A stretch of DNA of 64,000 nucleotides from the NCBI RefSeq assembly GCF_001298445.1, contig NZ_CP012036.1, forward strand, positions 6,325,525 through 6,389,524. The letters are read 5' to 3'. Under the pieces are notes generated by a model. It was not told the DNA's origin. It was given only the letters and a program-made list of their open reading frames with translations, and did not search any database. This stretch comes from Nostoc piscinale CENA21 (lineage in GTDB: Bacteria > Cyanobacteriota > Cyanobacteriia > Cyanobacteriales > Nostocaceae). A program made the translations under genes and the position numbers. Positions 57,801-64,000 of the stretch are shown here, piece by piece. How positions within the stretch are numbered: the first letter of the stretch is position 1; the number at the start of each line of letters is the position of its first letter.

Positions 57801-60800
57801 CCTTCCCAATAAGTTCAGAATTGTTTGTTGGTAACACTCATGATATTTTAAAGTTGCTTCTTGCTTAACCTGGCTGATAACTTGCCGATAAGCCTCCATT
57901 TCCTCAGCCAAAGCACTTAATTCTCGACCATTCCAATAGCTGTACTGACTGTATGTCATTATGTTCAGTGCTACACATTCCCAGTCTCCGGTTTCCAGTC
58001 CATTTTGGTAGCCCTCCAGCAGAAATTGAATAGACTGACTCAAGGGTTCTTTCCAATGACGAATAAAGCTGTTGACAATAAAGTAAGCTCGGCTTTTGAA
58101 AGCGTTAATCTGGAATTTTTCGAGTAACTTTAATGATAATTGTCCAAATTCATACCCAGCATCCATATTTCCCATCACTCCACAGAGAATTAATCCGTAG
58201 TCTGCATAGGAAAAAACAGCAATAGAGGAATTACCAGACTGAATAGACATCTCAACTTGCTTGAAGATGAGTAGTGGTAAAAGCGGAGGTACAGCAATGT
58301 GGGCTGAAGGTACTAGTTTTGTTAATATCTGCATTGCTGCGAGCTGATGGGGGTCGTTCATCGCAGGCAAATTTTGCAAACTTAAGGGTGTGCGACCCTG
58401 CCAAAGTTTTTGTGTCTGTTGGGCAGCTGCGCCAATATCGTCTTTAGTCGGCTGTTCGGGAAATTCCACGCCAAGTAATTTCAACACTTGTAACCCAGTT
58501 TTTACCACTTCGGCAAATTTACCTTGAGAACGGAAAGCCATCATTCGGGTTTCATGGACTTTAATCGTGTCGAGCAAAGAAGTCGCAGATTGCAATATAA
58601 TGTCACCCCAGGCTGCCAGCTTGTCAAAGTCTGTACTGAGACAAGCAGCTTCGAGACGCTGGTGATGCAGATTCAGGGTTAATTTGTAGTTTGTTGTCCA
58701 AGTATCAGTCGGGAGTAAATCAATGCCTTGAGTGAAGTAATTGACGGCGGCATTATAAGCGATCGCACCTTTAGCTTTGCATCCCGCAATGAAATTCAGT
58801 TGAGCTAACTTTAGTTGTTCATCAGGCTGAGTAATTAAATCAATCCCTTTATTCAAGTGATTGACAATTTCAAATATATGTCTATCTAGTTGAGTTTCTG
58901 ATGTATTTGCGTACAGTAGTTGACCGATCGCCAGATGGGTGGCTTGTCTTTGATCGGCTGCAATTAGTTTATAGGCTGCTTGTTGAATGCGATCGTGCAG
59001 AAAGCGGTAAGTCAAATTTACAGAATGATCATCAATATTTTTCTGGGAATTAGTTTGTACTTCACTCTCTGTCTGAAAGAATTTGTAAGTTTGGCTAGTG
59101 GGTAAAATCAAACCCTCTTGTACAGCTTTCCATAACGCTGTCACCGCATCGGTGACAGACTGCTGAGAAACAATTGCTAAGGTTTTTAAATCAAAAGAGT
59201 TACCAATACAAGCAGCTAACTTTAAAACATTTTGTGTTGCTTGAGGTAATTTCTGTAATTGTTGAGCGACAAACTCCACGACATCATCAGTGAGCGATAG
59301 TGATTGAATTTGGGTAATATCACATTCCCAATAGCCTTGCTGATTATTAAATGTAATTTCCCCATCTTCATATAATTTCTTGAGAAATTGGGTGATGAAA
59401 AAGGGATTCCCTCTAGTTTTGCGTTCGATTAATTCTGTGAGGGGTTGCGATCGTGCAGCGACTTCTTTGGAGTCTCGCTCTGTCGGACAACGTAAAGTAT
59501 CAGCTATTAACTGATTTACATCCTGCCTCGCTAAAGGTGTGAGGGTAATAGTATTAACTGTCTTACCAGCTTTCTTTAGTTCCTCCACAATCAACATTAA
59601 CGGATGCACTGATGACATTTCATTATCTCGATAAGCCCCCAACAGCAACAGATAGTTTTTATCCTCCATCAATAGTTTAATTAATTGCAAAGAAGCCAAA
59701 TCTGCCCATTGTAAATCATCCAAAAATATCACCAAAGGATGCTCTGATGTGGTGAAGACAGCAATAAACTTCTGAAACAACAAATTAAAGCGATTTTGTG
59801 CCGCAGTTCCTGATAATTCTGGTGCAGGTGGTTGTTTCCCAATCAATCGTTCTAATTCGGGAATTACCTCAATTAAAACTTGACCATTTTCTCCCACAAC
59901 TTCTAAAATCTGGCTCCGCCACTGTGCCAGTTTTGCATCTGATTCTGATAATAATTGCCCCATCAAATCACGCAAAGCTTGGACAAAGGCAGAGAAGGGA
60001 ATATTTCGGTTAAATTGGTCAAACTTTCCTTTGATAAAATAACCTTTTTGACGGGTAATTGGCTTATGAACTTCGTTAATAACAGCCGTTTTCCCAATTC
60101 CCGAAAATCCTGCCACCAACATCATTTCTGATGTGCCACTAGCTACACGTTCAAATGCTTGTAATAATGTGCTGACTTCTGCTTCTCTACCATATAATTT
60201 TTCGGGAATGAGGAAGCGATCGCACACATCCTGCTCACCAATTTTAAAATCAATAATTTGCCCTGTATCTTGGAGTTGTGTTAAACAAAGTTCTAAATCA
60301 TACTTTAATCCCAAAGCACTTTGATATCTATCTTCGGCATTTTTCGCCATTAATTTCAACAAAATATCTGCTACTACTTGTGGAATTTCTTTCCTGTTCC
60401 CTATCAACGTTGGCATTTTTGCTAAATGGCAATGTACCAACTCCATCGGCTCATCGCTATTAAATGGCAATTCTCCTGTCAATAATTCATAAAATGTCAC
60501 ACCCAGAGAATAAAAATCGCTGCGGTAGTCTATACCGCGGTTCATCCTCCCTGTTTGTTCTGGGGAAATATAAGCTAAAGTTCCTTCTAAAATATTAAGG
60601 CTTTTAATTTCTTGAGTTTCTTTTGGGAGTAATGAAGCAATACTAAAATCAATTAATTGAACTTGTTTTGTTTGCGGGTGAATTAAAATATTTGCTGGTT
60701 TAATATCTTTATGAATCACGCGATTTTGATGTAATTCATAGAGACTAGTACTTAATTGAATAGCAATATGCAAGAATTCTGCTAGAGATAAAGTATTGCT

Positions 60801-61103
60801 TTGAATATATTCTCGTAATGATATTCCTCCGGTATCTGCCATCACGAGAATATAACCGTTGTTATATGTTTCTAAAGATAATGGCTGAATAATCCCAGCA
60901 ATGTTGAGATTTTTGCTAATGGTGTATTGATTGCGGAGTTTGAGTAATTCTTGAAAGGTAGGATATTCTGAAGTTAATAACTTGATGACGACTGGAAGTT
61001 GATCTGATTCGCGGATAGCTCGATATACAATCGTTCGGAAGCCAGCATATAGTTGTGAGCTAATTTCATATCCGGGAATGATGGGGGCTTTAACTGTCGC
61101 CAT
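54833..61103 (-). pseudogene. HstK-type hybrid Ser/Thr and histidine kinase, copy 2, one frameshift
   Basis: Removing one A from an A7 run on the coding strand (55639-55645) joins 61103-55623 to 55639-54833, giving about 2089 residues. The domain order matches copy 1 with one extra PAS domain (DATPDIVGITDNFGNN...) before the HisKA. The kinase motif DFG reads DFS. The frameshift lies exactly between the coiled coil and MSALGNLVAGVAHEMNN. The downstream piece therefore begins with its own ATG and could in principle be made as a free 268-residue histidine kinase. It lies upstream of copy 1 on the same strand. Confidence 0.85.
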
Positions 61104-61254
61104 CTAAACGTACCTCATAGCACAAGTTGGTTTTTGCTGTTCATCAACAAGCAGTGCAGAGCTTGTCTCGACTTTTTTAGTATTCCCACCAACCAGATAT
61201 TGATTAACGGTATGCACAGAGATGATTTACACACAAAAGATAGTTTCAAAAGTC

Positions 61255-61325
61255 CAGGTTTGGGTTAAGGGGTATAGGTGGACAAAAACCATACACCCCT
61301 AAACCCATACACCCTCACACCCTTC
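61255..61325. repeat. inverted repeat between copy 2 and the HIT gene
   Basis: TGGGTTAAGGGGTATAGG (about 61261) faces ATACACCCCTAAACCCATAC (about 61291), and CACCCTCACACCCTT follows. This TAAACCC/ACACCC repeat type is also seen near 38400-38520 and 42450. Confidence 0.5.
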
Positions 61326-61340
61326 GTAAAATTGACAACA

Positions 61341-61688
61341 TCAACCAGGAGGCCAAGCCATTGGTCTTCCGCCTAAAATATGCAAATGTAAATGGAAGAC
61401 AGTTTGACCAGCATCAGCATCGGTATTGATGACAACGCGATAACCATTGGTTAAACCAGCTTCGGTGGCTACACGCTTGGCGGTTAATAACAGATGTCCC
61501 AATAAAGCTGCATCTTCAGTTTCGGCCTCAGTTAATTTCGCTATGGGTTTTTTGGGAATGACGAGGATATGAACTGGCGCTTGGGGGTTAACATCTGTAA
61601 ATGCTAAGGCTAATTCATCCTCATAAACGATATTGGCTGGAATTTCCCGCCGGATAATCTTACTAAAAATTGTGTCTTGATTCGTCAT
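61341..61688 (-). CDS. HIT-family (histidine triad) protein
   Basis: The 115-residue HINT-like nucleotide hydrolase starts MTNQDTIFSKIIRREIPANI. Its triad lies in VFHLHLHILGGRPMAWPPG. Such proteins hydrolyse purine nucleoside phosphoramidates. It is divergent from comM across 77 bases of AATGAC-type short repeats. Confidence 0.93.
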   Translation of the reverse strand: MTNQDTIFSKIIRREIPANIVYEDELALAFTDVNPQAPVHILVIPKKPIAKLTEAETEDAALLGHLLLTAKRVATEAGLTNGYRVVINTDADAGQTVFHLHLHILGGRPMAWPPG

Positions 61689-61765
61689 TGGTGATTATGT
61701 TATTTGTCATTTGCCAATTGTTAATGATAAGACGGACGCATGACTAATGACTAAGGACTAAAATA

Positions 61766-62698
61766 ATGCTTGCTAGAGTCTGGAGTGCATCAATTGTTGG
61801 CATCGATGCTGTAAAAGTGGGGGTGGAAGTTGATGTCTCAGGCGGATTGCCAAGCATTATTGTTTTGGGCTTGCCAGATAGCGCAGTTCAGGAATCAAAG
61901 GAAAGGGTAAAGGCTACTTTAAAAAATGCTGGTTTTGCCTTTCCGATGCGGAAAATTGTGATTAATCTTACCCCCGCAGATTTACGCAAGGAAGGCCCTT
62001 GTTTTGATTTGCCGATTAGTGTGGGTATTTTAGCGGCTTCTGAGCAAATTAATGCTGATTTATTAGGAGATTATTTATTCTTGGGTGAGGTTTCCCTGGA
62101 TGGAAGTCTGCGCCCTGTGGCTGGGGTTTTACCCATTGCTGCGACTGCTAAAAAAATGGGAATTGCAGGTTTAGTTGTGCCTGCTGATAATGCCCAAGAG
62201 GCGGCTGTAGTAGAAGGATTAGCTGTTTATGGTTGTAAAAGTATATCGGAAGTAGTTGATTTATTAAATAATCCTGGACGTTATCAACCTGTGCAGATCA
62301 ATAATGTCGCAGATATGGTACAAGTATCTTATGCGATCGCCGATCTGCACGATGTCAAAGGACAAGCTCATGGACGGCGGGCTTTAGAAATTGCGGCGGC
62401 TGGCGGGCATAATCTGATATTTGTCGGGCCTCCAGGAAGCGGGAAAACGATGTTAGCCAGACGCTTGTCAGGAATTTTGCCACCCTTGGAATTTTCGGAA
62501 GCCTTGGAAGTAACGCGGATTCATTCTGTCGCTGGATTATTAAAAAATCGTGGTTCTTTAGTGCGCGATCGCCCTTTTCGCAGTCCCCACCATTCCGCAT
62601 CCGGCCCTTCTTTGGTTGGTGGCGGTAGTTTTCCCCGTCCTGGTGAAATATCTTTATCTCACAGAGGTATATTATTTCTGGACAGCTTGACGACATAA
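61766..62698 (+). pseudogene. comM: ComM/YifB Mg-chelatase-like AAA ATPase, interrupted
   Basis: The 310 residues are the N-terminal part of a ~510-residue family. The LonB-like S5 domain has VEVDVSGGLPSIIVLGLPD. The ATPase begins with LEIAAAGGHNLIFVGPPGSGKTMLARRLSG (a slightly shorter core GPPGSGKTMLARRL is the Walker A). The frame then reads ISLSHRGILFLD and departs from the expected Walker B continuation (DELTEF) at about 62682, stopping at 62698. ComM drives branch migration in natural transformation. The rest of the gene should lie beyond the element. Confidence 0.88.
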
Positions 62699-62700
62699 AA

Positions 62701-62731
62701 ACAGAAAATCTGTACAGATTTTCTGTATAAT
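62701..62731 (+). promoter_or_regulatory. perfect 26-bp palindrome next to a -10 box
   Basis: ACAGAAAATCTG (62701-62712) followed by TA and CAGATTTTCTGT (62715-62726) is a perfect dyad. It abuts and overlaps by one base the -10 hexamer TATAAT (62726-62731), 24 bases before the PadR-like start. No good -35 is present. It is most simply read as the operator for the adjacent regulator. Confidence 0.7.
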
Positions 62732-62754
62732 TAGATGTTGTAACAATTAATCCT

Positions 62755-63063
62755 ATGAGTGGAATAGCATTGTCAGCACTTGAAGAAGAGGTGCTGATAT
62801 ACATTTCAGGAAAGCGCGTTTACGGGTTACAGGTTATAGACGCGATCGCTTCCTTGAGTGAGGGGAAAAGGCCGGGCGTAGCAGGTACTTATTACCCAAT
62901 CTTTTCGAGACTAGAAGAAAGAGGACTATTGAAGAGTGCTTGGGGAGACTCGGATATTGCCGCTAGGCGCAAGTATTACGAGATTACAAAACAAGGTATA
63001 GAGGCATTGCAGGAGAAAGACGCATATAGAAGGAGGCTTGCAAGTGAATGCAGCGAAGCCTAG
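62755..63063 (+). CDS. PadR-family transcriptional regulator
   Basis: The 102-residue winged-helix protein has PadR features: ALSALEEEVLIYISGKRVYG, GVAGTYYPIFSRLEERGLLK and ARRKYYEITKQG. It lacks the long C-terminal dimerisation helix of large PadR proteins. It is the first gene of the element and sits right after a perfect palindrome, suggesting autoregulation. Its end overlaps the start of the HNH gene by about 20 bases. Confidence 0.85.
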   Translation: MSGIALSALEEEVLIYISGKRVYGLQVIDAIASLSEGKRPGVAGTYYPIFSRLEERGLLKSAWGDSDIAARRKYYEITKQGIEALQEKDAYRRRLASECSEA

Positions 63064-63679
63064 AGATTGTAGTGTAAGCCGTCAGGTACTAACTAGAGAT
63101 AGAGGTATTTGTCAGTGCTGTGGGTATGTTGAAAATCCGGAAGTACACCACATCCAGCCAGTTATTTATGGTGGAATGGCAACGCCAAATAACCTAATAA
63201 CACTTTGTGCAGAGTGCCATAAATTTGCCCCAGATAAACCCGAACATTTCCTTGCTTATCAAAAATCAGGTGGCGCTAGGTGGCAGAGATTTGCAGGGTA
63301 TTTATTAATGCAAGAAGCGGAATTTAGTCCAAAAACCACCGCCGAGGAAATAAAAAAAGCAGTTACACAGTTTAGGCTATCAACCTTTGAGAATAACTAC
63401 AAAGAACGTGAATTAGTCTCAAAGAGTCCAAGGCTTAGTAGAACAGCCTGGCTAAAAGAAAATATTTTGGCGTTGTTAAACCAAGACGCAGAGAAATGGT
63501 TGACTAGAGCAGAGATTTTTAATTACCTAACCAAATTAGAAAGTGGCGAAAGTATTAACGCAGGCACTTTTTCTATGGTTTTATACCAAATGCACGTCGA
63601 TGGACGCATAGAAAAAAGCACAATCACCAAGCGAAATCCCACAAAAACATTAGCTATATACAAGGCACTAAATGGCTAA
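63044..63679 (+). CDS. HNH endonuclease domain protein
   Basis: The 211-residue protein has an N-terminal HNH domain: a CQCCGYVENPEVHHIQPV zinc/His motif followed by NNLITLCAECH. A helical C-terminal region with a winged-helix-like end follows. A perfect AGGAGG (63031-63036) seven bases upstream selects the GTG at 63044; a TTG at 63038 is too close. It overlaps PadR by 20 bases and the recombinase by 8 bases, so the three are translationally coupled. Confidence 0.82.
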   Translation: MNAAKPRDCSVSRQVLTRDRGICQCCGYVENPEVHHIQPVIYGGMATPNNLITLCAECHKFAPDKPEHFLAYQKSGGARWQRFAGYLLMQEAEFSPKTTAEEIKKAVTQFRLSTFENNYKERELVSKSPRLSRTAWLKENILALLNQDAEKWLTRAEIFNYLTKLESGESINAGTFSMVLYQMHVDGRIEKSTITKRNPTKTLAIYKALNG

Positions 63680-64000
63680 AACTATAGGCTACGCAAGGGT
63701 TTCAAGCCGCGAGCAAGCACTAGATTCTCATGCCTTAGAACAACAAAAAGAGCGATTAAAATTAGCTGGTGCAGAAGAAATATATGTTGACGTTGAGTCA
63801 GGGTACAAAGGGCGAAAGCGATCGCAGTTAGAACAAGTAATGAACCTAGTGCGATCGCGCCAAGTCTCAGAAGTGATTGTTACTAGGATTGACAGACTAT
63901 CCCGCAAGGGCAAGCAATCGTTTGCTTTATTTGATGATTTCTTGGAAGCTGGCGTTACTTTGAGGGCGTTGGATGAGCCGTTTGACTTATCAAGCCCATC
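63672..64000 (+). CDS. serine recombinase, N-terminal part (runs off the window)
   Basis: The first 109 residues are the resolvase/invertase catalytic domain: IGYARVSSREQALDSHALEQ with nucleophile Ser11, VESGYKGRKRSQLEQ, and VTRIDRLSRKGKQS holding the catalytic Arg residues. The frame is open at the window edge, so it may be a large serine recombinase like XisF or phage integrases. It starts at an ATG overlapping the HNH stop by eight bases. Confidence 0.88.
   Translation, partial: MAKTIGYARVSSREQALDSHALEQQKERLKLAGAEEIYVDVESGYKGRKRSQLEQVMNLVRSRQVSEVIVTRIDRLSRKGKQSFALFDDFLEAGVTLRALDEPFDLSSP

Larger units (their letters stand above)
62682..64000 (+). mobile_element. serine-recombinase element inserted in comM (left end)
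   Basis: From about 62682 the sequence no longer matches comM. It carries a 26-base palindrome, then three tightly packed plus-strand genes: PadR-like, HNH endonuclease and serine recombinase. The right end and total size lie beyond the window. Placement in a conserved coding motif, with a recombinase near the end, matches interruption elements and integrative elements of cyanobacteria. Confidence 0.8.

Noticed and set aside
62701..62726. Palindrome as the recombinase crossover site
   Set aside because: The comM break is at about 62682, some 30 bases from the dyad centre, whereas serine recombinases cut at the centre of their site; its contact with the -10 box favours an operator.
1..64000. 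CRISPR arrays, tRNA and rRNA genes
   Set aside because: No regularly spaced repeats, no T-loop/anticodon pattern and no conserved rRNA segment was seen in the gaps.

Overview
The window is chromosomal DNA from a filamentous, heterocyst-type cyanobacterium (Nostocales, Nostoc/Anabaena group). This rests on many HIP1 octamers (GCGATCGC) inside genes, a ferrochelatase with a C-terminal chlorophyll-binding-like tail, cyanobacterial DUF families (DUF1997, DUF2555, DUF4327), an RNase E ending in the cyanobacterial RRRRRRSSA peptide, giant Ser/Thr-kinase/histidine-kinase fusions, and the short repeats scattered through Nostoc intergenic DNA. No rRNA, tRNA or CRISPR array was seen.

Layout. 0.2-3.6 kb: a secreted phosphodiester-glycosidase-like protein, a mannose-6-phosphate isomerase-type cupin and an IscA/SufA-type Fe-S protein. 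3.7-8.9 kb: the str cluster rpsL-rpsG-fusA-tuf-rpsJ behind a consensus promoter. 9.3-14.1 kb: a Lon-substrate-binding-domain protein, pheA, a DUF1997 protein, a broken gene and two unknown genes. 14.2-20.1 kb, minus strand: a TIGR03960-type radical SAM protein, then rne-rnhB, with rne split by one base. 20.2-24.6 kb: a STAS protein, a small gene with a CRP-type box, a DapL-like aminotransferase, clpS and a CPBP protease. 24.6-25.5 kb: an IS5-family insertion sequence. 25.6-35.4 kb: housekeeping genes including coaBC, hemH, an SPFH/NfeD pair, a Fur-family regulator (probably Zur) and purS-purQ. 35.8-39.3 kb: a frameshifted nuclease-like gene, an InrS/CsoR-type metal sensor and a DUF4327 protein. 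40-48.6 kb: a sugar-uptake locus, frtR / frtA-frtB-frtC-glcP-oprB, with frtA disrupted. 48.8-61.1 kb: two tandem HstK-type hybrid kinases, each broken by one frameshift. 61.3-64 kb: a HIT protein, then comM interrupted in its Walker B motif by an element carrying PadR, HNH and serine recombinase genes. The element runs out of the window.

How the genes work together. The sugar locus reads as one pathway: OprB porin in the outer membrane, then the FrtABC ABC importer or the GlcP permease in the inner membrane, under the LacI-type repressor FrtR with two facing operators. The rne-rnhB pair and the str cluster are core RNA and translation genes. The tandem kinases are paralogues with very uneven similarity along their length.

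Two features stand out. First, comM (natural-transformation helicase family) is cut by a serine-recombinase element in a way that resembles excisable interruption elements. Second, six reading frames between 35.8 and 55.7 kb are broken by exactly one extra base in a run of seven or eight A or T. This is either a systematic consensus error or a slippage-prone set of genes.
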